Assembly: GCF_036057275.1 (NCBI RefSeq)
Contig: NZ_CP107945.1
Coordinates: forward strand, 5,766,001 to 5,830,000
Length of the DNA stretch: 64,000 nt
Origin: Streptomyces sp. NBC_00390
Lineage (GTDB): Bacteria; Actinomycetota; Actinomycetes; Streptomycetales; Streptomycetaceae
Direction of reading: 5' to 3'
Both the position numbers and the translations under genes were made by a program. Of this stretch, positions 26,908 to 35,117 are shown piece after piece (within the stretch, counting starts at the first letter, position 1; each line of letters starts with the position of its first letter). The notes under the pieces were generated by a model. That model searched no databases. It was not told the DNA's origin and saw only the letters and a list, made by a program, of their open reading frames with translations.

Positions 26908-28806
26908 GTGGCAGGCAGGATCAACGATGACGACGTGAAGGCGGTGCGGGACGCCGTCCCGATCGACGCCGTCGTGTCCGAGTACCTCCAGCTGCGCAAC
27001 GCCGGCGGTGGAAACCTCAAGGGCCTGTGCCCTTTCCACGACGAGAAGTCCCCCTCCTTCCAGGTCAGCCCCAGCAAGGGGCTCTTCCACTGCTTCGGCT
27101 GCCAGGAGGGCGGCGACACCATCGCCTTCGTGATGAAGATCGACCATCTCTCCTTCTCCGAGACGGTCGAGCGCCTCGCCGCGACGGCGGGCATCACCCT
27201 GCGCTACGAGGAGGGCGGGTACAACCCCACCCACCAGCGCGGCGAGCGGATCCGGCTGGTCGAGGCCCACAAGGCCGCCGCACAGTTCTATGTCGAGCAG
27301 CTCGACGGCGCCGAGGCGGAGATCGGCCGGAAGTTCCTTGCCGAGCGCGGCTTCGACCAGGGCGCCGCCCAGCACTTCGGCGTCGGCTACAGCCCGGCAG
27401 GCTGGGACCATCTGACCCGGTTCCTGCGCGGAAAGGGCTTCAGCGACAAGGAGCTGCTCCTGTCCGGCCTCTCCCAGGAGGGCCGCCGCGGACCCATCGA
27501 CCGGTTCCGCGGCCGGCTGATGTGGCCGATCCGCGACATCACCGGGGAGGTCGTCGGCTTCGGCGCGCGCAAGCTGCGCGACGACGACAACGGCCCGAAG
27601 TACCTGAACACCCCCGAGACCGCGATCTACAAGAAGTCGCAGGTGCTGTACGGCATCGACCTCGCCAAGAAGGAGATCGCGAGAACGAGCACGGCCGTGG
27701 TCGTCGAGGGGTACACCGACGTCATGGCCTGCCATCTCGCGGGTGTCACCACCGCGATCGCCACCTGCGGCACGGCCTTCGGCGGCGACCACATCAAGAT
27801 CCTGCGCCGTCTGCTGATGGACAACGCCACGGCCGAGGTGATCTTCACCTTCGACGGTGACGCGGCCGGCCAGAAGGCCGCCCTGCGTGCCTTCGAGGAC
27901 GACCAGAAGTTCGCCGCCGAGACCTCGATCGCGATCACCCCCGGCGGCATGGACCCCTGCGAGCTGCGTCTGGCCGAGGGCGACCCCGCCGTGCAGAAGC
28001 TCGTCGAATCGCGCACCCCGCTCTTCGAGTTCGCGATCCGCCAGATGGTGGTCCGGCACAACCTGGAGACCCCCGCGGGCCGCGCCGCCGCCCTCGACGA
28101 GGCCGCACCCATCGTCGCCGGGATCAAGAACGTCGCGATCCAGCACGAGTCGGCCGTCCAGCTCGCCGGCATTCTCGGCATCCTCGACACCCAGTTCGTG
28201 GTCAAGCGGGTCTCCCAGCTCGCCCGTTGGGCCCGAGAGCGCGGCGGCCGCGGCCCCGCGGCCCCCCAGCAGCCGCGTGCGTACGACGCCCAGCACGCCC
28301 CCCAGGCCCCGGCCGGCCCCGCGCTCAATCTGCGCAGCCCCGCCCACCGCACCGAGCGCGAGCTGCTCAAGCTCGCGCTCCAGCATCCTGAGCTGGTGTC
28401 CCCGGCCTTCGATGCATACGGCGCCGACGAGTTCACCGCCCCGCCGTACGCGGCGGTCCGCCAGACCATCATGGAGGCGGGCGGCGCCGAGCAGGGCACC
28501 CAGGACACCCCCGGCTATCTGGCCCGGGTCCGCGACACGGCACCGAACGACACGGTGCGCGCCCTGGTCACCGAGCTCGCCGTGGAGGCCGTCCACTCCC
28601 GTACGGTCGACGAGACCTATGCGGGCATGCAGCTGGTCCAGGTCCGGCTGCGCGCCGTCGACCGCCGTATCCGCGACGTCCAGGGCACGCTGGCCCGCCT
28701 CGGGCAGCACGCCGACCCGGAGCATGTGTCCGCCGTGCAGAACGAGTTGTGGGTGCTCCAGCAGTACGCCCAGTCCCTGCGGAACCAGGGCGCGGACGCG
28801 CTCTGA
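26908..28806 (+). CDS. dnaG: DNA primase
   Basis: Replicative primase of 632 residues that makes RNA primers at the fork. The CHC2 zinc-binding domain has ligands Cys41, His44, Cys62 and Cys65. The primase catalytic core includes the TOPRIM acidic residues in VVVEGYTDVMACH and FTFDGDAAGQKAA. A proline/alanine/glutamine-rich linker (near residue 455) precedes the C-terminal helicase-interaction domain. Length is normal. The GTG start lies 6 nt after a TAGACT -10-like hexamer with no Shine-Dalgarno, so the message may be leaderless. It is 34 bases past the ferredoxin reductase stop. Confidence 0.95.
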   Translation: MAGRINDDDVKAVRDAVPIDAVVSEYLQLRNAGGGNLKGLCPFHDEKSPSFQVSPSKGLFHCFGCQEGGDTIAFVMKIDHLSFSETVERLAATAGITLRYEEGGYNPTHQRGERIRLVEAHKAAAQFYVEQLDGAEAEIGRKFLAERGFDQGAAQHFGVGYSPAGWDHLTRFLRGKGFSDKELLLSGLSQEGRRGPIDRFRGRLMWPIRDITGEVVGFGARKLRDDDNGPKYLNTPETAIYKKSQVLYGIDLAKKEIARTSTAVVVEGYTDVMACHLAGVTTAIATCGTAFGGDHIKILRRLLMDNATAEVIFTFDGDAAGQKAALRAFEDDQKFAAETSIAITPGGMDPCELRLAEGDPAVQKLVESRTPLFEFAIRQMVVRHNLETPAGRAAALDEAAPIVAGIKNVAIQHESAVQLAGILGILDTQFVVKRVSQLARWARERGGRGPAAPQQPRAYDAQHAPQAPAGPALNLRSPAHRTERELLKLALQHPELVSPAFDAYGADEFTAPPYAAVRQTIMEAGGAEQGTQDTPGYLARVRDTAPNDTVRALVTELAVEAVHSRTVDETYAGMQLVQVRLRAVDRRIRDVQGTLARLGQHADPEHVSAVQNELWVLQQYAQSLRNQGADAL

Positions 28807-29119
28807 CGCGGGGCGCGCCCGCACCCGGCTCCCGCGCTCGATGCCGACGCGGGAGGGGGCACCGGCCGGGCGGCCCGCCGACACGCGTCGCGAGCCCGGC
28901 GCCCGCCGACACGCGTGGCGAGCCCGGCGCCCGCCGACACGCGTCGCGAGCCCGGCGCCCGCCGACACGCGTGGCGAGCCCGGCGCCCGCCGACACGCGT
29001 CGCGAGCCCGGCGCCCGCCGGCCGCGCCGATGTCCGGGACGTCCGGGCCTCTTCAGCGGATCGCCCGCCGGACGGCGAAGCGCCGTCCTCGGGCAGGGCG
29101 CCGCCGGATCACCGGCGCG
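28807..29119. other. Convergent intergenic region after dnaG
   Basis: 313 bases between convergent genes, almost half taken by the 28-bp tandem repeat. The rest is GC-rich without coding character. A frame through the repeat stays open on both strands only because the unit has no stop in some phases. Confidence 0.6.
28874..29013. repeat. Five-copy 28-bp minisatellite, alternating subtypes
   Basis: Five head-to-tail copies of a 28-bp unit beginning CCCGCCGACACGCGT. Odd copies continue CGCGAGCCCGGCG and even copies GGCGAGCCCGGCG, so the true period is a 56-bp doublet. Each unit has the palindrome ACGCGT. It sits in the 313-base gap after dnaG. Confidence 0.9.
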
Positions 29120-30106
29120 TCAGCCGGTGAACGTGGGCGCGAGCGCGGTCAGCAGCCGCTGCACGAACGCCTGCTCGTCGTCCGCGAACTGCGGGTACTC
29201 CGCGACGAAGTGGTTCCACTCCACATAGCCGAGAGCCTCTTCGACGTCCTCGAAGAGGATCTCCTCCCGGTCGGGGTGCGGCCACTCGCCGGACAGCCGG
29301 AAGACGTCGCGCAACAGTGGGTACGGCAGCGGATGGCGCTCGGCCAGCAGTACGGCGTCGTACAGGTCCTTGCCCTGCGCGTAGCAGTCGTTGATCAGCC
29401 ACATCAGCTTCCAGGCCAGCGACAGTTCGGGGGTGGCCGCCCACACGGTCGTGACGGCGGACAGCTCCACCGGTTCGGGCTGAGCGGGCAGCTTCTCGTT
29501 GAAGACGAAGTCGAGCTGCACATGCCCGCCGGGAAGGCCCGGGGCGGACCACGGCAGCACCATCCGGCGGCCCGGTACGCGTTCGTACGTCCAGATGTCC
29601 TCGACCACGGCGCCCTGCGCGGAGATCCGCACCTGAGTGCCGGATCCACGCGCCATGCGCTCCGCAGCAGCGGCGATGCCGTCCAGCAGTTCGCCGGTGC
29701 GCGCATCGTCGATGTGCCAGGCCGACGGGACGACGACGAAGTCCAGGTCGCCCGGCTCCCGGGCCGCCCCGCCGAACCACGCCGAGAGAAGCACGCTGCC
29801 GCGCAGCACCAGCGACTCGGCCCACTCGGATCCGGCGATCCCGGCGAGCACGACGTCCAGCGCCTCGCGCCGGGCCGCCCGCCAGGCCACTCCCTTGGCC
29901 GGATCGTCGAACCGGGGGTCCGCGGCCCGGTAGGCATTGGCGTACTGCTTGAGCGCCGGCTCGAAGACAGGGCGCTGCACCAGGTCGTCCCCGGTCACGG
30001 GCCTTAGCGTGCGCGGCAGGTGGCGCCTGGCGCGCGTCGCCTCGTCCAGCGGAGCCTGAGGCACCCTCTCGCTGGTCCAGCCGAATGTCTCCCACGGCCC
30101 GCTCAT
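29120..30106 (-). CDS. AbiEii-like nucleotidyltransferase
   Basis: Protein of 328 residues resembling the AbiEii/AbiGii nucleotidyltransferase fold. The diagnostic segment is LVLRGSVLLSAWFGGAAREPGDLDFVV, with a GS motif and a DLD acidic pair for metal binding. HVQLDFVFNEKLP gives the third acidic strand, and LAWKLMWLINDCYAQGKDLYDAVLL is the helix typical of AbiEii relatives. Family members act as toxins that modify tRNA or transfer nucleotides in phage defence, but many genomic homologues have no known role. The ATG at 30106 overlaps the upstream stop as ATGA. The upstream gene is not a recognisable AbiEi antitoxin. Confidence 0.75.
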   Translation of the reverse strand: MSGPWETFGWTSERVPQAPLDEATRARRHLPRTLRPVTGDDLVQRPVFEPALKQYANAYRAADPRFDDPAKGVAWRAARREALDVVLAGIAGSEWAESLVLRGSVLLSAWFGGAAREPGDLDFVVVPSAWHIDDARTGELLDGIAAAAERMARGSGTQVRISAQGAVVEDIWTYERVPGRRMVLPWSAPGLPGGHVQLDFVFNEKLPAQPEPVELSAVTTVWAATPELSLAWKLMWLINDCYAQGKDLYDAVLLAERHPLPYPLLRDVFRLSGEWPHPDREEILFEDVEEALGYVEWNHFVAEYPQFADDEQAFVQRLLTALAPTFTG

Positions 30107-30747
30107 GCTCCCGCCCCCTTGTCGATCCACCCGTCGTCCACCGACAGATCACTGTCGTACAGCACGAACTCCCGTTCCTGGGAACGGATTTCGTACCCCG
30201 CCGCCGCGAGCTCCGCCACCATCGCATCGCACGCCCGGCCGGCCTCCTCGGCCGAACCCCCGTGGCAGCGCTGCGTCACAAAGCGCTCGTGGCGCCCGAC
30301 CGCAGTCACCCGCCGGGCGTTCCACGACAGGTGCGCCCCGTGCCGTACCGCGAGCGCGGTCAGCGTCTCCCGGTCGAAGTCCTCGTCCAGTTCCAGCTTC
30401 ACGTGATGCTCGAAGTACCCGTCGGACGAGCCGGCTTCGGGCGACCACGGCGTCGTCTCGATCTTCACCCGCACCGGATCGAAGCCGTCCGCCCGCAGCC
30501 GCCCCACCAGCACGTCCGCGGCCGCACGCTGCCCGGCAAGGCCGTTTGTGCCCTTCAGGGTCAGCATCGGCTGCACCGGCATCCGGCCGCGCGCCAGCAC
30601 GATATGGGTCACTTTCAGTCCCGCGGCACGGGCCCACGTGTCCAGCCGCTGCGCACCGTCGTCGTCGCAGCGCACCGTCACATGGGTCTCGTACTCGTAG
30701 TTCTCGCGCACCGGCCGATCCTTCCAGACGTATGTGCGAGCGGGCAT
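30103..30747 (-). CDS. Uncharacterised partner of the nucleotidyltransferase gene
   Basis: Protein of 214 residues with no membrane segment or signal. It looks internally duplicated. An N-terminal half starts with [16 protein letters not shown], and a second half has [17 protein letters not shown]. Both have a Y-E-x-H-V-x-(V/L) strand, a ferredoxin-like pattern reminiscent of 2H-phosphoesterase folds but without paired HxT motifs. The end reads [19 protein letters not shown], including an LYD-type strand. It overlaps the next gene by 4 bp. It diverges from hrdA, sharing an 88-base promoter gap. I do not recognise a named family. Confidence 0.6.
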   Translation of the reverse strand: MPARTYVWKDRPVRENYEYETHVTVRCDDDGAQRLDTWARAAGLKVTHIVLARGRMPVQPMLTLKGTNGLAGQRAAADVLVGRLRADGFDPVRVKIETTPWSPEAGSSDGYFEHHVKLELDEDFDRETLTALAVRHGAHLSWNARRVTAVGRHERFVTQRCHGGSAEEAGRACDAMVAELAAAGYEIRSQEREFVLYDSDLSVDDGWIDKGAGA

Positions 30748-30835
30748 CCGAGTAACCGGCCGGTCACGCACGGGTCTCAAAAAGTCACCGCACGCCCCTC
30801 GTGGCAGAGATGTGTCGTACTCCACACTGGGGGCG

Positions 30836-32116
30836 GTGTCCGAGTCCTCGGAGCGCGGCCGGTCCACCCGAAGTGGGCCTGACATCCCCGCGGATCCGCT
30901 CATCCTGAACGGGACGGAAAACGGCCAGGCGGCCGCTGCCGTCCCGCTGCCGCACGCCCCCGAACCGGCAGCGATCATTCTGGAGGTCGCCCCCGTGCAG
31001 ACCCTGACCGAGACCGTACCCGCCACGACCGCCACCGCTTCGGCCTCCGGCACGGCCGAGCAGGTCCCTGCGCAGAGCCGGGCCGCAGCGCACCCCGAAG
31101 CGGTGCCCGACGCCGCGGCACCGGCTGCGGAGGCGGAGCCGGGGGATGAGCCCGAGCTGCAGGAGACGCCCGAGCCGCGGGCCGTCGCCCGGTTGGACGG
31201 CGGCGGTCCCTCCTCCGACCTCTTCCGCCAGTACCTGCGGGAGATCGGCCGCATTCCGCTGCTCACCGCGGTCGAGGAGGTGGAGCTGGCGCGCCGGGTC
31301 GAGGCGGGTCTCTTCGCCGAGGAGCGGCTCGGCAACACCCCCGACCCGGACTCCCAACTCGCCGTCGACCTCGATAAGTTGGTGGTCATGGGCCGGATGG
31401 CCAAGCGCCGGCTGATCGAGGCCAACCTCCGGCTCGTCGTCTCGGTGGCCAAACGCTACGTGGGCCGCGGGCTGACGATGCTCGACCTGGTCCAGGAGGG
31501 AAACCTCGGTCTGATCAGGGCGGTCGAGAAATTCGACTACGCCCGCGGCTACAAGTTCTCGACGTACGCGACCTGGTGGATCCGCCAGGCCATGTCGCGT
31601 GCGCTCGCCGACCAGGCGCGCACCATCCGCGTCCCGGTCCATGTGGTCGAGCTGATCAACAGGGTGGTGCGGGTGCAGCGCCGCATGCTCCAGGAGCGCG
31701 GCTACGAACCCACCCCCGAGGAGGTCGCCGCCCACCTCGAACTGCAGCCCGAGAGGGTCAGCGAGGTGCTGCGGCTCGCCCAGGAGCCTGTGTCGCTGCA
31801 CGCGCCCGTGGGGGAGGAGGACGACGTCGCCCTCGGCGACCTCATCGAGGACGGAGACGCCGCGTCCCCCGTCGAGTCGGCCGCCTTCCTCCTGCTGCGC
31901 GAACACCTGGAGGCGGTGCTGTCCACGCTCGGCGAGCGGGAACGCAAGGTCGTGCAGCTCCGCTACGGGCTGGTCGACGGCCGGCCGCGCACGCTCGAGG
32001 AGATCGGCAGGCTCTTCGGCGTGACCCGCGAACGGATCCGCCAGATCGAGTCCAAGACCCTCAACAAGCTGCGCGACCACGCCTTCGCCGACCAGCTGCG
32101 CGGCTACCTCGACTGA
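30836..32116 (+). CDS. hrdA: Principal-like RNA polymerase sigma factor (HrdA type)
   Basis: Sigma-70 family factor of 426 residues. After a low-complexity Ala/Pro/Glu-rich N-terminus it has region 1.2 ([19 protein letters not shown]), region 2 with [15 protein letters not shown] and [13 protein letters not shown], region 3, and region 4.2 with a helix-turn-helix in [13 protein letters not shown]. That makes it a group 1/2 factor. In Streptomyces the non-essential HrdA gene lies near dnaG, which is the reason for the symbol. GTG at 30836 is chosen after a CTGGGGG site; a GTG at 30812 is an alternative. It is divergent from the pair at 29120-30747. Confidence 0.85.
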   Translation: MSESSERGRSTRSGPDIPADPLILNGTENGQAAAAVPLPHAPEPAAIILEVAPVQTLTETVPATTATASASGTAEQVPAQSRAAAHPEAVPDAAAPAAEAEPGDEPELQETPEPRAVARLDGGGPSSDLFRQYLREIGRIPLLTAVEEVELARRVEAGLFAEERLGNTPDPDSQLAVDLDKLVVMGRMAKRRLIEANLRLVVSVAKRYVGRGLTMLDLVQEGNLGLIRAVEKFDYARGYKFSTYATWWIRQAMSRALADQARTIRVPVHVVELINRVVRVQRRMLQERGYEPTPEEVAAHLELQPERVSEVLRLAQEPVSLHAPVGEEDDVALGDLIEDGDAASPVESAAFLLLREHLEAVLSTLGERERKVVQLRYGLVDGRPRTLEEIGRLFGVTRERIRQIESKTLNKLRDHAFADQLRGYLD

Positions 32117-32126
32117 GCGCCGGCGC

Positions 32127-32321
32127 TCAGCCCTCGTCCTCGGGCGACCCCTGCCGCTTGGCGCGCGCGTCGATTCCGGCACCGACACCGACGCCGAGAG
32201 CGAGCCCGAGCGCGATGCCCAGGCCCAGGTTGTCGGTGAGCTGCCCGAGCGAGATCCCCAGCGCCACGCCCAGCGGCAGCCACAGCGCGATGCCGTAGCC
32301 GGGCCTGCTCCTGTCCGTCAT
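32127..32321 (-). CDS. Small glycine-zipper-like membrane protein
   Basis: Predicted 64-residue membrane protein. Two hydrophobic, glycine-rich segments (IALWLPLGVALGISLGQL and LGLGIALGLALGVGVGAGI) are followed by a charged tail. The helical G-x3-G pattern suggests tight helix packing. ATG at 32321 is preceded by GGGGGA; longer upstream starts add only charged residues. Its 3' end converges on hrdA 10 bases away. Function is unknown. Confidence 0.65.
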   Translation of the reverse strand: MTDRSRPGYGIALWLPLGVALGISLGQLTDNLGLGIALGLALGVGVGAGIDARAKRQGSPEDEG

Positions 32322-32432
32322 GTGTTCCCCCTTGTGCGGTGTGGCCATACGCACGGATGTGGTCATGGTCCGTGAAGGCACCATTCTCCTCACCGAGATC
32401 ACGGCCGTACGAGGGGGGCCGGGCGCGAGCGG

Positions 32433-32822
32433 TCAGTGCCGGGCGGCGATCTGGATCAGGTTGCCGCATGTGTCGTCGAGGACCGCCAGCGTCACCCCGC
32501 CCATCTCCAGCGGCTCCTGGGTGAAGCGCACCCCGAGCGCGCTCAGACGCTCGTACTCCGCCCGGGCGTCGTCGACCGCGAACGACGTGGCCGGGATGCC
32601 GTCCTCGACCAGGGCCTTCTTGTAGGGGCCGACGGCCGGGTGGCCGTCCGGCTCCAGCAGCAGCTCGGTGCCGTCGGTGTCCTCCGGCGAGACGACGGTC
32701 AGCCAGCGATGCTCGCCGCCGAGCGGGACATCGTGCTTCTTCACGAAGCCGAGCACATCCGTGTAGAAGGCCAGGGCCTTGTCCTGGTCGTCGACGAAGA
32801 CGCTCGTGATGTTGATCCTCAT
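32433..32822 (-). CDS. VOC family (glyoxalase-fold) protein
   Basis: Cytoplasmic 129-residue protein with the vicinal-oxygen-chelate fold. The start MRINITSVFVDDQDKALAFY and the end DTCGNLIQIAARH are typical. Residues His-38 (GGEHRWL) and the Glu of TELLLEPDG fit metal-ligand positions. The reaction is unknown; relatives include antibiotic-binding and glyoxalase-like proteins. It is 13 bases downstream of an ArsR-type regulator and has a GGAAGG ribosome-binding site. It is therefore the likely target of that regulator in a two-gene operon. Confidence 0.82.
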   Translation of the reverse strand: MRINITSVFVDDQDKALAFYTDVLGFVKKHDVPLGGEHRWLTVVSPEDTDGTELLLEPDGHPAVGPYKKALVEDGIPATSFAVDDARAEYERLSALGVRFTQEPLEMGGVTLAVLDDTCGNLIQIAARH

Positions 32823-32835
32823 TGCGCCCTTCCTC

Positions 32836-33108
32836 TCATGTCCTGGGAGGCCACCGCTCCGCGATGCTCTGCAGCGGGGCGGTGTCGAGGTGGTGGAACT
32901 TGAACTTGCCGTCGCGTCTGCTGGTCACGAGTCCGGCCGCCTCCAGCACATCGAGGTGCTGGGACACGGCCTGACGGGACAGGCCGAGCCCGTGCTTCAT
33001 CGTCAGCCGGGTGCACAGCTCGAACAGCGTCTGGCCGTCGCGGTCGTGCAGCTCGTCGAGGATCGCTCTCCTCGCAGGCGCGGCGAGGGCGTGGAAGATG
33101 TCACCCAC
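32836..33108 (-). CDS. ArsR-family transcriptional regulator
   Basis: Winged-helix regulator of 90 residues. GDIFHALAAPARRAILDEL, the helix-turn-helix LGLSRQAVSQHLDVLEAAGLV and wing SRRDGKFKFHHLDTAPL match the ArsR/SmtB group, a subtype without the ELCVCDL metal site. It probably represses the downstream VOC gene and itself. I place the start at GTG 33108: a TTGACA/TATAAC promoter with an 18-bp spacer ends 7 nt upstream, so the transcript would begin at the start codon (leaderless). A TTG at 33126 in frame lies inside the promoter and is unlikely. Confidence 0.82.
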   Translation of the reverse strand: MGDIFHALAAPARRAILDELHDRDGQTLFELCTRLTMKHGLGLSRQAVSQHLDVLEAAGLVTSRRDGKFKFHHLDTAPLQSIAERWPPRT

Positions 33109-33115
33109 GCCTCCC

Positions 33116-33145
33116 GTTATAGGCAAGTGGCCACTTGCTTGTCAA
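33116..33145 (-). promoter_or_regulatory. Promoter of the ArsR-VOC operon
   Basis: On the minus strand: -35 TTGACA at 33145-33140, 18-bp spacer, -10 TATAAC at 33121-33116, then 7 nt to the ArsR GTG at 33108. It is close to the sigma-70 consensus, the best promoter in the window. Confidence 0.75.
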
Positions 33146-33156
33146 GTGGCCACTTG
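33123..33156. promoter_or_regulatory. Twin ArsR operator palindromes
   Basis: CAAGTGGCCACTTG occurs twice as a perfect palindrome: at 33124-33137 (extended to 16 bp by flanking G and C) and 33143-33156, centres 19 bp apart. The first fills the promoter spacer and the second overlaps the -35 box, so a bound ArsR dimer would block RNA polymerase. Confidence 0.75.
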
Positions 33157-33185
33157 CCTGTCGCGGCCGCTCCGCCGCCCGGCGG

Positions 33186-35117
33186 TCAGTCCACCTCCAC
33201 CACGGCCTGCGCGAACTGCGCCGCGTACAGCCGCGCGTACGCACCCTCGGCCGTCAGCAGCTCCTCGTGCGTGCCCTGCTCGACGATCGACCCGTTCTCC
33301 ATCACCAGGATCACGTCCGCGTCCCGGACGGTGGAGAGCCGGTGCGCGATCACGAAGCTGGTCCGGCCGTGCGCCAGGCGCGCCATCGCCTTCTGGATCA
33401 GCACCTCGGTACGGGTGTCCACCGAGCTCGTGGCCTCGTCCAGCACCAGGATCACCGGATCGGACAGGAACGCGCGCGCAATGGTGATCAGCTGCTTCTC
33501 GCCCGCGCTCACGCCCGAGCCCTCGTCGTCGATCACCGTGTCGTACCCGTCCGGAAGGGTCCGGATGAAGCGGTCGGCGTGCGCGGCGCGCGCCGCCTCC
33601 TCGATCTCCTCGCGTGTCACCGTCCGGGACGTGCCGTAGGCGATGTTGTCGGCGATGGTCCCGCCGAACAGCCAGGTGTCCTGCAGCACCATCCCGATGC
33701 CGGAACGCAGCTCGTCCCGCGACATCGTGGCGACATCCACACCGTCGAGGGTGATCCGGCCGCCGGTCACCTCGTAGAACCGCATCAGCAGGTTGACCAG
33801 AGTGGTCTTGCCCGCGCCGGTCGGCCCGACGATCGCCACCGTGTGACCGGGATCGACGGACAGGGACAGATCCTCGATGAGGGGCCTGTCGGGCGTGTAG
33901 CGGAACGACACCTTCTCCAGCGACACCGCACCGCGCAGCTCCTCGGGCCGCGCGCCCACTACCGGATCGGGAGCCTGCTCCTCCGCGTCCAGCAGCTCGA
34001 ATATCCGCTCGGCGGACGCGACGCCCGACTGCACCAGGTTCGCCATCGACGCCACCTGGGTCAGCGGCATCGAGAACTGCCGCGAGTACTGGATGAACGC
34101 CTGCACATCACCGATCGACAGCGCGCCCGAGGCCACCCGCAGTCCGCCCACGACGGCCACCAGCACATAGTTGAGGTTGGAGACGAAGAACATCAGCGGC
34201 TGCATGACCCCGCTGTTGAACTGGGCCTTGAAACCGGCCTGGTACAGCGCGTCGTTCTGCTCGGCGAAGTCCTTCGCGGACTCCTCCTGCCGTCCGAAGA
34301 CCTTCACCAGCGCATGACCGGTGTACATCTCCTCGATATGGGCGTTGAGTCTGCCGGTGGACTTCCACTGCTGCACGAAGTGCGGCTGAGAGCGCTTGCC
34401 GACCTTGGTCGCCACAAGCACCGACACCGGCACGGTCACCAGGGCGACCAGCGCCAGCAGCGGCGAGATCCAGAACATCATCGCCAGCACGCCCACGATG
34501 GTGAGCAGCGAGTTGATCAGCTGCCCCATCGTCTGCTGGAGCGTTTGCGAGATGTTGTCGATGTCGTTGGTGGCCCGGCTCAGCACCTCGCCGCGCTTGG
34601 CCCGGTCGAAGTACGACAGCGGCAGCCGCGACAGCTTCGCCTGCACGTCCTCGCGCATCCGGTACACGGTCCGGTTGATCACCCGGATCGACAGCCGGGT
34701 CGACACCAGCATCAGCAGCCCGGCCGCCACGTAGATCACGAGTGCCACCAGCAGCACATCACCCACGGCCCCGAAGTCGATGCCGTCGCCGGGCGTGAAG
34801 TCCACCCCGGTGAGCATGTCGGCGAGGCCGCCCTCGCCCCGTTCGCGCAGGCCCTCGATCGCCTGCTCCTTGCTGGTCCCCTCCTTCATCTCCCGGCCGA
34901 CGACCCCGGCGAAGACCAGGTCGGTCGCCTGTCCCAGGATCATCGGACCGACCACCGAGAACGCGACACTCAGCACGCCGGCCGCGAGCATCACCCACAG
35001 CGTCGCCCGCTCCGGAGCGAGTTGCCGCAGCAGCCGCTTGACCGAGCCCCTGAAGTCCATCGACCGCTCGGCGGGCGAGCCGCCGGCCATCATCCGTGCA
35101 GCAGGTCCCCCGCTCAT
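33186..35117 (-). CDS. ABC exporter half-transporter, consensus-site subunit
   Basis: Membrane ABC exporter subunit of 643 residues. An N-terminal six-helix domain is interrupted by an insertion of about 70 residues in the first loop (KEGTSKEQAIEGLRERGEGG). The nucleotide-binding domain has Walker A GPTGAGKTT, signature SAGEKQ and Walker B VILVLDEATSS with the catalytic Glu. It pairs with the upstream subunit as a heterodimer, the usual arrangement for Streptomyces multidrug-type exporters. Its ATG overlaps the stop of the partner as ATGA. The substrate is unknown. Confidence 0.88.
   Translation of the reverse strand: MSGGPAARMMAGGSPAERSMDFRGSVKRLLRQLAPERATLWVMLAAGVLSVAFSVVGPMILGQATDLVFAGVVGREMKEGTSKEQAIEGLRERGEGGLADMLTGVDFTPGDGIDFGAVGDVLLVALVIYVAAGLLMLVSTRLSIRVINRTVYRMREDVQAKLSRLPLSYFDRAKRGEVLSRATNDIDNISQTLQQTMGQLINSLLTIVGVLAMMFWISPLLALVALVTVPVSVLVATKVGKRSQPHFVQQWKSTGRLNAHIEEMYTGHALVKVFGRQEESAKDFAEQNDALYQAGFKAQFNSGVMQPLMFFVSNLNYVLVAVVGGLRVASGALSIGDVQAFIQYSRQFSMPLTQVASMANLVQSGVASAERIFELLDAEEQAPDPVVGARPEELRGAVSLEKVSFRYTPDRPLIEDLSLSVDPGHTVAIVGPTGAGKTTLVNLLMRFYEVTGGRITLDGVDVATMSRDELRSGIGMVLQDTWLFGGTIADNIAYGTSRTVTREEIEEAARAAHADRFIRTLPDGYDTVIDDEGSGVSAGEKQLITIARAFLSDPVILVLDEATSSVDTRTEVLIQKAMARLAHGRTSFVIAHRLSTVRDADVILVMENGSIVEQGTHEELLTAEGAYARLYAAQFAQAVVEVD

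Noticed and set aside
28874-29013. CRISPR array
   Set aside because: The repeats are directly abutting with no spacers and there are no cas genes; it is a minisatellite.
33109-33126. TTG 33126 as start of the ArsR gene
   Set aside because: It lies inside the promoter spacer palindrome and upstream of the -10 box, so it would not be transcribed.
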